DNA from: Hungatella hathewayi | GTDB lineage: Bacteria; Bacillota; Clostridia; Lachnospirales; Lachnospiraceae | Direction of reading: 5' to 3' | Length of the DNA stretch: 64,000 nucleotides | Assembly (NCBI GenBank): GCA_025149285.1 | Contig: CP102274.1 | Coordinates: forward strand, 206,001-270,000 | Shown: positions 14,650 to 23,176 of the stretch, piece after piece | Numbering within the stretch: position 1 is the first letter of the stretch | Layout of the letters: the number at the start of each line of letters is the position of its first letter | Notes under the pieces: model-generated | Seen by the model: the letters and a program-made list of their open reading frames with translations, nothing else | Databases searched by the model: none | Told to the model about the DNA's origin: nothing | Position numbers and translations under genes: made by a program

Positions 14650-16395
14650 ATGGCGTTATCGAACACTGCCGTCCCGAAATACTACGGCATGTTTCGTGAT
14701 GCCGTAATTCGTGGCGAAATTCCGGTATGTCGAGAAATCGAGATGGAGATGAACCGAATCGATGATCTCATTGCGAATCCGGGAATTTATTACGATGACC
14801 AAGCAGTAGAAGGCTTTATCAGCTATTGCGAAAATGAGCTTACTTTAACTGACGGTTCAGATTTGAAACTGCTTGACACATTTAAAGTTTGGGCTGAGCA
14901 GATTTTCGGCTGGTACTATTTTGTTGAGAGAAGTGTATACGAACCTTATGAGGATGGTCATGGCGGACATTACGTCACCAAGTCTATCCGAAAAAGGTTA
15001 GTTAATAAGCAATATCTCATAGTGGCCAGAGGTGCCGCAAAGTCAATGTATGGTTCATGCTTGCAGAATTTCTTCTTAAATGTTGACGTCACAACGACAC
15101 ATCAGATAACCACAGCTCCGACGATGAAGCAGGCAGAAGAGGTGTTGTCACCGATTCGAACCGCTATTACCAGATCAAGAGGACCTTTCTATAAGTTCCT
15201 CACAGAAGGATCGTTGCAGAACACGACCGGATCAAAGGCGAATAGAATGAAATTGGCATCCACTAAGAAAGGAATTGAAAACTTCCTTACTGGATCGCTT
15301 CTTGAAATTCGTCCAATGAGAATCGACAAACTTCAGGGACTTCAGCTTAAAGTGGCGACGGTTGACGAGTGGCTTTCTGGTGATATTCGAGAAGATGTAA
15401 TCGGAGCAATCGAACAGGGTGCATCGAAGGTCAACGACTACCTTATCGTTGCGATCAGTTCAGAGGGTACTGTCCGTAACGGTGCTGGCGATACAATCAA
15501 AATGGAATTGATGGATATTCTAAAAGGGGATTATATCAATCCGCACGTATCGATCTGGTGGTATAAGCTGGATTCTATCGATGAGGTTGCCGATCCGGAT
15601 AAATGGTTGAAAGCAAATCCGAACCTTGGAAAGACTGTTTCTTATGAAACCTATCAGCTGGACGTTGAGAGAGCAGAAAAGGCTCCGGCAGCTCGAAACG
15701 ATATTTTGGCTAAGCGCTTCGGACTTCCTATGGAGGGATACACATATTACTTTACATATGAAGAAACTCTCCCACATCGCCATCGAGATTATTGGCAGAT
15801 GCCATGTTCTTTGGGAGCTGATTTATCACAAGGCGACGATTTCTGTGCATTCACATTTTTATTCCCATTGTCGAACGGATCATTCGGCATCAAAACCAGA
15901 AACTACATTTCCTCATCGACTCTGATGAAACTCCCAGCAGCAATGAGAATTAAATACGATCAGTTTATGAAAGAGGGAAGTCTTATTGTGTTGGAAGGGA
16001 CGGTTCTTGACATGATGGAAGTATATGAGGATTTGGATAACCATATTATTGAATGCGGTTATGATGTACGATGCTTTGGTTATGACCCATACAATGCAAA
16101 GGAATTTGTTGAACGTTGGGCAAGTGAAAATGGACCATTCGGAATAGAAAAAGTTATCCAGGGTGCAAAGACAGAATCTGTCCCACTTGGCGAATTGAAG
16201 AAACTTTCAGAAGAGCGAATGCTCCTGTTTGATGAGGATTTGATGACATTTGCTATGGGAAACTGTATTACTCTGGAAGATACTAACGGGAACCGTAAAT
16301 TGCTGAAAAAGCGGTATGAGCAAAAAATCGATGCCGTCGCCGCAATGATGGATGCGTACATCGCATTCAAGGCGAATCGGGAAGCATTCGAGTAG
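14650..16395 (+). CDS. terL: terminase large subunit
   Basis: 581 residues. Walker A is at about residues 126-132 (ARGAAKS), Walker B-like VATVDEW at 235-241, and the RNase H-type nuclease starts at D391 in LGADLSQGDD with later acidic residues near VAAMMDAYIAF. The ATPase translocates DNA into the prohead and the nuclease cuts concatemers. An AGGAGAAG site precedes the ATG. It lies upstream of portal, separated by the toxin/immunity insertion. Confidence 0.9.
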   Translation: MALSNTAVPKYYGMFRDAVIRGEIPVCREIEMEMNRIDDLIANPGIYYDDQAVEGFISYCENELTLTDGSDLKLLDTFKVWAEQIFGWYYFVERSVYEPYEDGHGGHYVTKSIRKRLVNKQYLIVARGAAKSMYGSCLQNFFLNVDVTTTHQITTAPTMKQAEEVLSPIRTAITRSRGPFYKFLTEGSLQNTTGSKANRMKLASTKKGIENFLTGSLLEIRPMRIDKLQGLQLKVATVDEWLSGDIREDVIGAIEQGASKVNDYLIVAISSEGTVRNGAGDTIKMELMDILKGDYINPHVSIWWYKLDSIDEVADPDKWLKANPNLGKTVSYETYQLDVERAEKAPAARNDILAKRFGLPMEGYTYYFTYEETLPHRHRDYWQMPCSLGADLSQGDDFCAFTFLFPLSNGSFGIKTRNYISSSTLMKLPAAMRIKYDQFMKEGSLIVLEGTVLDMMEVYEDLDNHIIECGYDVRCFGYDPYNAKEFVERWASENGPFGIEKVIQGAKTESVPLGELKKLSEERMLLFDEDLMTFAMGNCITLEDTNGNRKLLKKRYEQKIDAVAAMMDAYIAFKANREAFE

Positions 16396-16406
16396 GGGGT
16401 ATAAAG

Positions 16407-16889
16407 ATGCTAATAGCAAAGTTAATTGATTGCTCTTCTGTATTACGACCCTACACCATCAGAAAAGTAGCTCGTATCGAATCAAATGATAATTTGATGC
16501 ATTATGGAATAAAAGGTATGAAATGGGGAGTTCGGAGAACGAAAGAACAATTAGCTCATGATAGAAGCTCTATCCAGGCAAGAATGAATAGTAAGTTGCG
16601 AACACCTGTAAAAGCTTCAAACGGAATATTGGTTACACGCTTTTCAGATCATGCCCTTGATAGGACACAAACAGAATCAAGACCGGTAACCGTTGAAGGA
16701 ATTTTGGATGCATTGAAAAATCCGTTGAATCATGGTAGCATTAAAACAAAAACCGATAACCTTGGACGACCAAGTCAGCAGTTTATAGGGAAATCTGCGA
16801 CAGTAGCAGTGAATCCTGAAAATGGAACCATAACAACCACTTGGTGTACAGGAAGTAGAACAAAGCGTAAATATTTAAAGAAAGGATGA
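16407..16889 (+). CDS. predicted phage-carried toxin: GMKWGVRR tag plus BECR-like RNase domain
   Basis: 160 residues from ATG 16407 (AGGGGGT upstream); an internal ATG at 16497 would start exactly at the tag. Residues 32-44 are HYGIKGMKWGVRR. Residues ~72-150 contain RFSDHALDR (H82, R86), RPVTVEGILDALKNP, QQFIGK and the strand GTITTTWCTGS. This order matches the BECR-fold nuclease domains (barnase-EndoU-colicin E5/D-RelE type) found as C-terminal toxins of phage head proteins. The likely activity is RNA cleavage. The adjacent gene fits an immunity protein. The family call is from motif memory. Confidence 0.55.
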   Translation: MLIAKLIDCSSVLRPYTIRKVARIESNDNLMHYGIKGMKWGVRRTKEQLAHDRSSIQARMNSKLRTPVKASNGILVTRFSDHALDRTQTESRPVTVEGILDALKNPLNHGSIKTKTDNLGRPSQQFIGKSATVAVNPENGTITTTWCTGSRTKRKYLKKG

Positions 16890-16893
16890 GCAT

Positions 16894-17097
16894 ATGTTCA
16901 GTGAAGAAGAAATAAACCTTATGCAGTCACTCGGATTGGACTGCAATTTTAACGGTTTATCTGAGACCGATGAATATTGGGCAGACATAGAAGAAAAGGT
17001 TGGGAATTTCCTGACACTGAAGTGTTTAGACGAGCATTATAATCCCGATAGTAACGGAATCATATGCGAATCTATACTGAACAAAATACCGGTGTAA
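16894..17097 (+). CDS. putative immunity protein for the adjacent toxin
   Basis: 67 residues, strongly acidic, starting 4 bases after the toxin stop with AAAGGATG upstream. It has the compact pattern INLMQSLGLDCNF ... DEYWADIEEKVGN ... LKCLDEHYNPDSNGIICESIL, typical of small single-domain antitoxins or immunity proteins paired with phage BECR toxins. It is followed by its own terminator. Binding to the toxin is inferred from adjacency and charge. Confidence 0.5.
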   Translation: MFSEEEINLMQSLGLDCNFNGLSETDEYWADIEEKVGNFLTLKCLDEHYNPDSNGIICESILNKIPV

Positions 17098-17106
17098 AAT
17101 TACTGG

Positions 17107-17136
17107 AGACCTCTTAAGAAAAGGGGTCTTTTTTTT
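17107..17136 (+). terminator. rho-independent terminator after the toxin/immunity pair
   Basis: A 9-bp stem (17107-17115 with 17121-17129, one G-U) is followed by eight T. It isolates the toxin/immunity unit from the portal gene or attenuates the late transcript. Confidence 0.75.
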
Positions 17137-17164
17137 GCCTATTTTTAGGAGGTGAGAATTCAAA

Positions 17165-18517
17165 ATGGATTTATCATTAAGTTCCAGGTTTAAAAATGCC
17201 TGGAATGCTTTTCGCAATAGAGCCCCTACCATGATGTCACAGAATATCGGTTCGGGTTATTCATATCGTCCTGATCGTTTTCGCCTTACCAGAGGAAACG
17301 AAAGATCGATAGTCACGTCCGTATACAATAGAATCGCTTTAGACGTAGCCGCCATCAACATTCAGCACGTTCAGTTGGATGATGAAGGGCGGTTTTTAAA
17401 TGTTATAAAAAGCGGTTTAAACGAATGTTTGTCGTTGGAAGCCAATCTTGATCAGACTGGTAGGGCATTTATCCAAGATGTTGTTATGTCCATGATGGAT
17501 GAAGGCTGTGTAGCAATCATTCCTGTGGATACCGATGATGATCCAGATGACACAAAAGGATATCAGATTCTTTCGATGCGAGTTGGTCGAATTCGTGACT
17601 GGTATCCTCGTCACGTCCGTGTTGAGGTATATAACGAAAATACTGGGCGAAAACAAGAAATTGTTGTTCCGAAAGATACGGTTTCTATCGTAGAAAATCC
17701 ACTGTATGCGGTAATTAACGAACCGAATTCGACGATGCAGAGGCTTATTCGAAAATTGAATTTGTTAGATGCTGTCGATGAACAGAGCAGCTCCGGCAAG
17801 TTGGATTTGATCATTCAGCTACCTTATGTAATTAAATCAGAGGCAAGGCGTCAGCAGGCAGAGAAGCGGCGTAAAGATATCGAGCAGCAGTTGTCCGGTT
17901 CTAAGTATGGCATTGCTTATACTGACGGAACAGAGCGAATCACACAGTTGAATCGTTCGTTGGAAAACAATCTAATGAAGCAGATTGAATACTTAACGAG
18001 TATGCTTTACAGCCAGTTAGGAATCACTCAGAGCATCTTAGATGGTACCGCAGACGAGAAGACTATGCTGAATTATTACAACCGGACAATCGAACCGATC
18101 ATTTCCGCAATCGTTGATGAAATGAAGAGAAAATTCTTAACGAAGACTGCCAGAGCCCAAAACAAGTCAATCATGTTCTTTAGAGATCCATTCAAGCTTG
18201 TTCCGGTAGCTGATCTTGCTGAAATTTCTGATAAGTTTACCAGAAATGAAATTGCTACATCAAACGAAATCAGACAGGTAATTGGTTGGAAGCCATCCGC
18301 TGATCCTAAGGCTGATGAATTGAGAAACAGCAATTTAAGTGAGCCTGGTGGTAGTTCCGTAACAGATGCTACGACGAGCGGTGAAGAAACAGAATCCAGC
18401 GATACCAGTGATTACGATGCTCTGGTTAATGAAGTTCTTGACAGCATTTCTGCACAAATCGATGACATCATCGGCAATTATACGTCTGGCGATGATAAGG
18501 AGGGAGATGATTCTTAA
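17165..18517 (+). CDS. portal protein
   Basis: 450 residues, GGAGGTGAG ribosome site. The layout is that of HK97-family portals: an N-terminal wing with SIVTSVYNRIALDVA, a central SGKLDLIIQLPY, and the stem and crown segment MLYSQLGITQSILDGTADEKTMLNYYNRTIEPI. An acidic, Ser/Thr-rich C-terminus follows. It forms the dodecameric DNA gate at one capsid vertex. The stop overlaps the next start. Confidence 0.85.
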   Translation: MDLSLSSRFKNAWNAFRNRAPTMMSQNIGSGYSYRPDRFRLTRGNERSIVTSVYNRIALDVAAINIQHVQLDDEGRFLNVIKSGLNECLSLEANLDQTGRAFIQDVVMSMMDEGCVAIIPVDTDDDPDDTKGYQILSMRVGRIRDWYPRHVRVEVYNENTGRKQEIVVPKDTVSIVENPLYAVINEPNSTMQRLIRKLNLLDAVDEQSSSGKLDLIIQLPYVIKSEARRQQAEKRRKDIEQQLSGSKYGIAYTDGTERITQLNRSLENNLMKQIEYLTSMLYSQLGITQSILDGTADEKTMLNYYNRTIEPIISAIVDEMKRKFLTKTARAQNKSIMFFRDPFKLVPVADLAEISDKFTRNEIATSNEIRQVIGWKPSADPKADELRNSNLSEPGGSSVTDATTSGEETESSDTSDYDALVNEVLDSISAQIDDIIGNYTSGDDKEGDDS

Positions 18518-19401
18518 TGGATGAACCTAAAGTTGCGGTTCTTAGACATTATGCATCGCCCTATTACGATCCTCAGAAAGCGCATGAATACTATATGCGT
18601 ACCAGAGAGTTAAAAGGCCGTTCTACCACATCGCTGAATGATGAGGGAAAGAAGATTTGGTCTTATACAAAAAATAATATCAAATCTGAAAAGGCAGCAA
18701 AGGTCAAAGAAGAGCAGGAAAAGCGAGATCAGAAAATTACGGAACTTCGTGAAAAAGCAGAAGCAACGAAGGAACAGATATCTTCTCGTTTGAAAGAACT
18801 GAATGAGGCCTTAACCCAAAATGCTTCCGATAGGAAGAAAAGCATCGATACTGATAAAGATTCTGATTTGGAAGAAATTGAAAAGGAATCATCTAGCCAG
18901 AAGGAACGAATCGATAATAAAAAGGATGCCGAAATCGAGCGTTTGATGGCAATAGAAATTCCATCAGGATTATCTAAGGCTGAGAGATCTAAGCGTGTTG
19001 CTGAAAGAACCGCAAAGATTGCAAAGCTTAGAAACGATGCAAAATCAGATAAAGCAAAAATCAGTAGCGATGCCAAAACGGACAAGGCTAGTGTTCGAAC
19101 AGATGCGACAAACAAGAAAGTGAAAGTATCGTCCGATACCAAGGAAGAAAAAGCTGAGAACCAGGCTAATGCTAAAAGTGAAAGAGCAAAAGTTAGCTCC
19201 GAGCTTAAAGCAGCGGTTAAGTCAGTTAGAGAAGCTTACAAAGCGGCTAAAGCTGACCTTGATTCGTCATATGAACAAACCTATCAGGATGAATTTGACA
19301 AGATTCAGTCAGAGTACAAGAAGGTCAAGAAATCAAAGAAAAAGTCTTCCAGCTCATCAAAGAAGACATCGCATCCGTTATCGTACTATATCAGAAAATA
19401 G
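18517..19401 (+). CDS. coiled-coil head protein (scaffold-like)
   Basis: 294 residues starting inside the portal stop (TAATG). The N-terminus has RHYASPYYDPQKAHEYYM then RTRELKGR, followed by ~230 residues of Lys/Glu/Ser/Ala-rich heptad-like coiled coil and a basic, serine-rich tail ending HPLSYYIRK. Position between portal and protease-capsid is that of a scaffolding or internal head protein. An RHYASPYYDP start of this type is familiar from unnamed Clostridia phage head proteins. Confidence 0.5.
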   Translation: MDEPKVAVLRHYASPYYDPQKAHEYYMRTRELKGRSTTSLNDEGKKIWSYTKNNIKSEKAAKVKEEQEKRDQKITELREKAEATKEQISSRLKELNEALTQNASDRKKSIDTDKDSDLEEIEKESSSQKERIDNKKDAEIERLMAIEIPSGLSKAERSKRVAERTAKIAKLRNDAKSDKAKISSDAKTDKASVRTDATNKKVKVSSDTKEEKAENQANAKSERAKVSSELKAAVKSVREAYKAAKADLDSSYEQTYQDEFDKIQSEYKKVKKSKKKSSSSSKKTSHPLSYYIRK

Positions 19402-19414
19402 GAGGAAAATCAAA

Positions 19415-21286
19415 ATGAAGTATGACTTTGGTGGCTGGGCCACTAGAAATGATCTTCAGTGTGCCGATGGAAGAGTCATTAAAAAAGACGCTTTCAAAGG
19501 ACAGAACGGGCAGACTGTCCCGTTAGTATGGATGCATAATCATGCTGATCCGGCGAATGTGCTTGGATTAGCTCATCTCGAAAATAGAGATGAAGGAGTT
19601 TATGCGTTCTGTGAATTTAATGATACAGAATCAGGAAAGACTGCACGGGAACTTGTAAAACATGGCGACGTACAGTCTCTTTCTATCTTTGCCAATCAGC
19701 TTAAACAGGCCGGACACGATGTTGTTCATGGCATTATCAGAGAAGTAAGTCTGGTATTAGCCGGTGCAAATCCAGGAGCATTTATCGATGATGTGGTGAT
19801 GCATGGCGATGGGGAAACCGGTATTGTCATTGGCTATAATGAAATGATCATGGGTCGGTTGGAGCATTCCGCAGATGAGCTGGATAAAAAGAAGGAAGAA
19901 GAAAAAATCGAGCCTAATGACAAATCAGATAATGGAGAGAAAAAAGACGATAAGGTTGAGACTATCGAAGACATTTTTAAATCCATGAACGCGAAACAGC
20001 AGACAGCCGTTTTCGCCATGATGGCTGAATTCGTAGACAAAGAAAATCCTAAAAAAGAGGATGATGAATCTAAAGGAGGAGATGACAATATGAAACACAA
20101 CGTTTTTGACACTGACAAGCGCGATGATAAGAGCTTTCTGTCTCACGCAGACCAGGAGGAAATCCTTAAGCTGGCAAAGACAAGCCAGGTAGGAACATTC
20201 CAGACCGCACTGGAGATCTATGCTAATGAGAATGCACTTCAGCATGATGCTCTTGCAAGCGGATTTGCTCAGACAGGAGATGGCAATGTAACACTTCTGT
20301 TCCCGGAATACAAGGATGTACGTCCTGGTGCACCGGAGCTGATTACTAACGACCAGGGTTGGATCACAACTGTAATGAACAAAGTTCATAAGAGTCCGAT
20401 TTCCAGAATCAGAACTAGCCAGGTAGATATCCGTAACATCGATGCTCTTAAGGCTAAAGGCTATACTAAGGGAAAACAGAAGAAGCAGACTGGCAACTTC
20501 AAGCTGGTTCGCAGAACTACCGACCCTCAGACTGTGTACGTAAAGAGTGCGCTGCATAGAGATGATATCATCGACATCACCGATTTCGACTATGTGGCAT
20601 ACCTGTACAACATCGACCGCCTGATGCTCAATGAAGAGCTGGCAACTGCAATCATGCTGGGTGATGGCAGAGACGACGGAGATGAAGGCAAGATTTCTCC
20701 GGATCACATCAGACCGATTTGGCTGGATGATGATCTGTACACCATTCACGTTGATCTCGATGTCGCAGCTGCTAAGAAAGAACTTCAGGGAACCAATACC
20801 GCGGCTAACTTTGGTGAGAACTACATCATCGCAGAGGCCATGATCAATACCGTTCTGTATGCAAGAGAGGATTATAAGGGCACCGGTACCCCGGATCTGT
20901 TCATTACTCCTCATATGCTGAATCAGATGCTCCTGGCAAGAGACATCAACGGAAGACGTATTTACTCTTCCAAGACCGAACTTGCCACTGCACTGAATGT
21001 TGGCAGTATCAATACTGCGGAGCAGTTTGAGGGTAAGACCAGAGCCACTTCCGACAGCAAAAAGAAGAAGCTGGTTGCCATTATCGCAAATCTGGCTGAT
21101 TACTCCCTCGGTGCAACCAAGGGTGGAGAGGTTACTCACTTCACTCAGTTCGATATCGACTTTAACCAGGAGAAATCCCTGCTTGAGACCAGATGCTCTG
21201 GTGCTCTTACTCGTGTATACTCTGCAATCGCAATCGAAGAGGATGTAACAACTGCTTCTTCCGGTTCCGAGGATCACACAGTCTAA
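19415..21286 (+). CDS. prohead protease fused to major capsid protein
   Basis: 623 residues from ATG 19415 (TAGGAGG upstream). Residues 1-~150 form an S78-type protease: VWMHNHADPANVLG supplies the His, VQSLSIFANQL the nucleophile Ser and REVSLVLAGANPGAF the third conserved segment. A charged linker (~160-225) leads to an HK97-fold major capsid protein (LDVAAAKKEL, TPDLFITPHMLNQMLLARD, SLLETRCSGALTRVYSAIAI). An internal AAAGGAGGA plus ATG at 20090 opens the capsid part alone, so two products are likely. Protease and capsid are separate genes in most HK97-like phages. Confidence 0.8.
   Translation: MKYDFGGWATRNDLQCADGRVIKKDAFKGQNGQTVPLVWMHNHADPANVLGLAHLENRDEGVYAFCEFNDTESGKTARELVKHGDVQSLSIFANQLKQAGHDVVHGIIREVSLVLAGANPGAFIDDVVMHGDGETGIVIGYNEMIMGRLEHSADELDKKKEEEKIEPNDKSDNGEKKDDKVETIEDIFKSMNAKQQTAVFAMMAEFVDKENPKKEDDESKGGDDNMKHNVFDTDKRDDKSFLSHADQEEILKLAKTSQVGTFQTALEIYANENALQHDALASGFAQTGDGNVTLLFPEYKDVRPGAPELITNDQGWITTVMNKVHKSPISRIRTSQVDIRNIDALKAKGYTKGKQKKQTGNFKLVRRTTDPQTVYVKSALHRDDIIDITDFDYVAYLYNIDRLMLNEELATAIMLGDGRDDGDEGKISPDHIRPIWLDDDLYTIHVDLDVAAAKKELQGTNTAANFGENYIIAEAMINTVLYAREDYKGTGTPDLFITPHMLNQMLLARDINGRRIYSSKTELATALNVGSINTAEQFEGKTRATSDSKKKKLVAIIANLADYSLGATKGGEVTHFTQFDIDFNQEKSLLETRCSGALTRVYSAIAIEEDVTTASSGSEDHTV
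20072..20092 (+). promoter_or_regulatory. internal ribosome binding site and start for capsid-only product
   Basis: AAAGGAGGA (20072-20080) lies 9 bases before an in-frame ATG at 20090, exactly between the acidic linker and the capsid domain. Initiation here would give a 398-residue capsid protein in excess over the protease fusion. Confidence 0.65.
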
Positions 21287-21309
21287 AGTCTTAAAGGAGA
21301 AAATTCAAA

Positions 21310-21642
21310 ATGAGTAAATTTTACGGAGCAATCGGCTATTCCGTAACAGAGGAAATTCGACCTGGTGTCTGGGGAGAGAAGATTACAGTTCGTGACTACT
21401 ACGGAGACGTTATTCGGAATACTCGACAGTATCAGAGTTCGGATAACCTCAACGACAATCTCAATGTGTCGAATGAGTTCAGCATCGTAGCCGATCCGTT
21501 TGCTTATGCGAATTTTCATTCGATGAGATTTATCGAGTATATGGGGGCTAAATGGAAAATTTCAAATGTTGAAGTTCAGTATCCTCGTTTAATATTGACC
21601 GTTGGAGGTGTTTACAATGAGCAGACGACTGAAACTGCATAA
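21310..21642 (+). CDS. head-closure / head-tail adaptor protein
   Basis: 110 residues after AAAGGAG. The beta-rich sequence (YGAIGYSVTEEIRPGVW, NEFSIVADPFAYANFHSM, ISNVEVQYPRLILTVGGVYN) matches the small stopper proteins that follow the capsid gene in siphophages. It overlaps the next gene, as such neck genes usually do. Confidence 0.6.
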   Translation: MSKFYGAIGYSVTEEIRPGVWGEKITVRDYYGDVIRNTRQYQSSDNLNDNLNVSNEFSIVADPFAYANFHSMRFIEYMGAKWKISNVEVQYPRLILTVGGVYNEQTTETA

Positions 21643-21940
21643 TGCTTTATGCGACATCCTCTCGTGTCCAAACAAAGGACCGGAGTGTCGTGCTTATTTT
21701 CAACCACCGTCATCGGTAAAAATGAAATACCCCGCCATCGTTTACGCTCTCGACGATATCGAGAATACGTTTGCGAATGACGGGGTTTATTTGTCTGCGA
21801 GAAAGTATTCAGTAACAGTCATCGACAGCGATCCGGATAGTTCTCTCGTTGGCAAAGTAGCATCTATGCCGACAAGTCGATTCAATCGGCATTATACGAA
21901 AGACAACTTAAACCATGATGTCTTTGAAATATTCTTTTAA
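21617..21940 (+). CDS. tail terminator (tail completion) protein
   Basis: 107 residues. ATG 21617 follows GGAGGTG and lies in the end of the preceding gene. The sequence contains LHNALCDILSCPNKG, YPAIVYALDDIENTFANDGVYL, KYSVTVIDSDPDSSLV and a compact C-terminal MPTSRFNRHYTKDNLNHDVFEIFF. That order of helix, strand and strand fits the tail-terminator fold that caps the tail tube. Position just before the major tail protein agrees. Confidence 0.65.
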   Translation: MSRRLKLHNALCDILSCPNKGPECRAYFQPPSSVKMKYPAIVYALDDIENTFANDGVYLSARKYSVTVIDSDPDSSLVGKVASMPTSRFNRHYTKDNLNHDVFEIFF

Positions 21941-21954
21941 GGAGGACAAATTCT

Positions 21955-22659
21955 ATGAAAAAGAAACTCGTTTGGGACAAGACTGGCGAGCGCCTGTATG
22001 AGACCGGTGTCAGCCAGGGCGTCCTTTACCCGATTCAGACCGGTGGCGTATATAACTCTGGTACCGCATGGAACGGTCTTAGCACCGTAACAGAGAGCCC
22101 GTCTGGAGCAGAACCTACTGCAATTTATGCAGACAACATCAAGTATCTGAACCTTATGTCTGCAGAGGAATTTGGCGGCACAATCGAAGCTTATATGGCA
22201 CCGGATGAGTTCGCAGAGTGCGATGGTTCCAAAGAAATCGCCCCTGGAGTGTTTGCAGGACAGCAGAACCGTAAGATGTTCGGCTTATCTTACAAGACAC
22301 TTCTCGGTAACGATGTTGATTCCAATGATTACGGCTATAAGCTTCATCTCGTTTATGGTTGCTTAGCTTCTCCTTCTGAGAAGGGTTATTCCACTGTAAA
22401 TGACAGCCCGGAAGCTATTACCTTATCCTGGGAGTTCAGCACCACACCAGTCGAGATTGCAACCTTAATCGATGGAAAGAAGCTGAAGCCTACTTCTATT
22501 CTCACCTTCGATTCTACCAAGGTCGATGCTAAGAAACTGGCTGCTCTTGAAGAGATCCTGTATGGTAAAGATCCTTCTTCTGCCGAAGCAGACGATGGTG
22601 TTGAACCGAGACTTCCGCTTCCGGATGAAGTAATTAAGATTATGACCGCAGAAGGTTAA
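21955..22659 (+). CDS. major tail tube protein
   Basis: 234 residues after AAGGAGGAC. A beta-rich protein with GVLYPIQTGGVYNSGTAWNG, EEFGGTIEAYMAPDEFAECDGS, KMFGLSYKTLLGND and LSWEFSTTP is the recognised pattern of siphophage major tail subunits in Clostridia. It polymerises around the tape measure. A terminator follows it, as is usual for this abundant product. Confidence 0.8.
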   Translation: MKKKLVWDKTGERLYETGVSQGVLYPIQTGGVYNSGTAWNGLSTVTESPSGAEPTAIYADNIKYLNLMSAEEFGGTIEAYMAPDEFAECDGSKEIAPGVFAGQQNRKMFGLSYKTLLGNDVDSNDYGYKLHLVYGCLASPSEKGYSTVNDSPEAITLSWEFSTTPVEIATLIDGKKLKPTSILTFDSTKVDAKKLAALEEILYGKDPSSAEADDGVEPRLPLPDEVIKIMTAEG

Positions 22660-22686
22660 GAAAAAAATAATACACAAACCACAGAT

Positions 22687-22721
22687 GGAGTCGTATTCAG
22701 GAAAGCTGGCGACTCCTTTTT
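22687..22721 (+). terminator. rho-independent terminator after the major tail gene
   Basis: GGAGTCG (22687-22693) pairs with CGACTCC (22710-22716) and is followed by TTTTTATTT. It probably lowers expression of the chaperone and later tail genes relative to the tube protein. Confidence 0.75.
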
Positions 22722-22742
22722 ATTTGAAAGGAGAACAAAATT

Positions 22743-23162
22743 ATGTATGCAGTAACAAAGACTTATAAAGATTTTAATGGTGTTGAGCGCACCGAAACAA
22801 AGCTCTTCAACCTTACCGAAACAGAGGTTATGGAGATGGAATTGGGCACAGCTGGTGGAGTTGCTGAGATGCTTCAGCGCATCGTAGATGCAAAAGATCA
22901 GCCGACCATTATCAAGTTCTTTAAGGAATTTATCTTAAAGGCATACGGAGAGAAGAGTGCTGACGGCACATATTTCGAGAAGTCCGAAGAGATTTCCAGA
23001 AAGTTTGCCTGCACTCAGTTCTACAATCTTCTGTTTATGGAACTTGCTACAGATGACAGCAAAGCCGCTGAATTCGTAAACCATGTAATTCCGAAAGTTG
23101 TAGATATCAAGAAGCATTCGGAAAATCCGGAGATTGCTCCTGTGGTTGCCACCATGAACTAA
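22743..23162 (+). CDS. tail assembly chaperone
   Basis: 139 residues following AAAGGAG. The sequence starts with a beta strand (YAVTKTYKDFNGVERTETKLF) and continues as helices (EVMEMELGTAGGVAEMLQRI, KFFKEFILKAYGEKS, FVNHVIPKVVDI). This is the pattern of gpG-like chaperones encoded between tail tube and tape measure. I see no obvious slippery site at its end, so the usual frameshifted long form is not supported here; the next gene has its own start. Confidence 0.65.
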   Translation: MYAVTKTYKDFNGVERTETKLFNLTETEVMEMELGTAGGVAEMLQRIVDAKDQPTIIKFFKEFILKAYGEKSADGTYFEKSEEISRKFACTQFYNLLFMELATDDSKAAEFVNHVIPKVVDIKKHSENPEIAPVVATMN

Positions 23163-23176
23163 AGAGGTGAGCTCGA

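Noticed and set aside
19925..21277. Long minus-strand ORF (450 codons) opposite the capsid gene
   Set aside because: It is the antisense shadow of the protease-capsid gene, has no ribosome site, and its translation is Cys/Ser/Ile-rich without domains.
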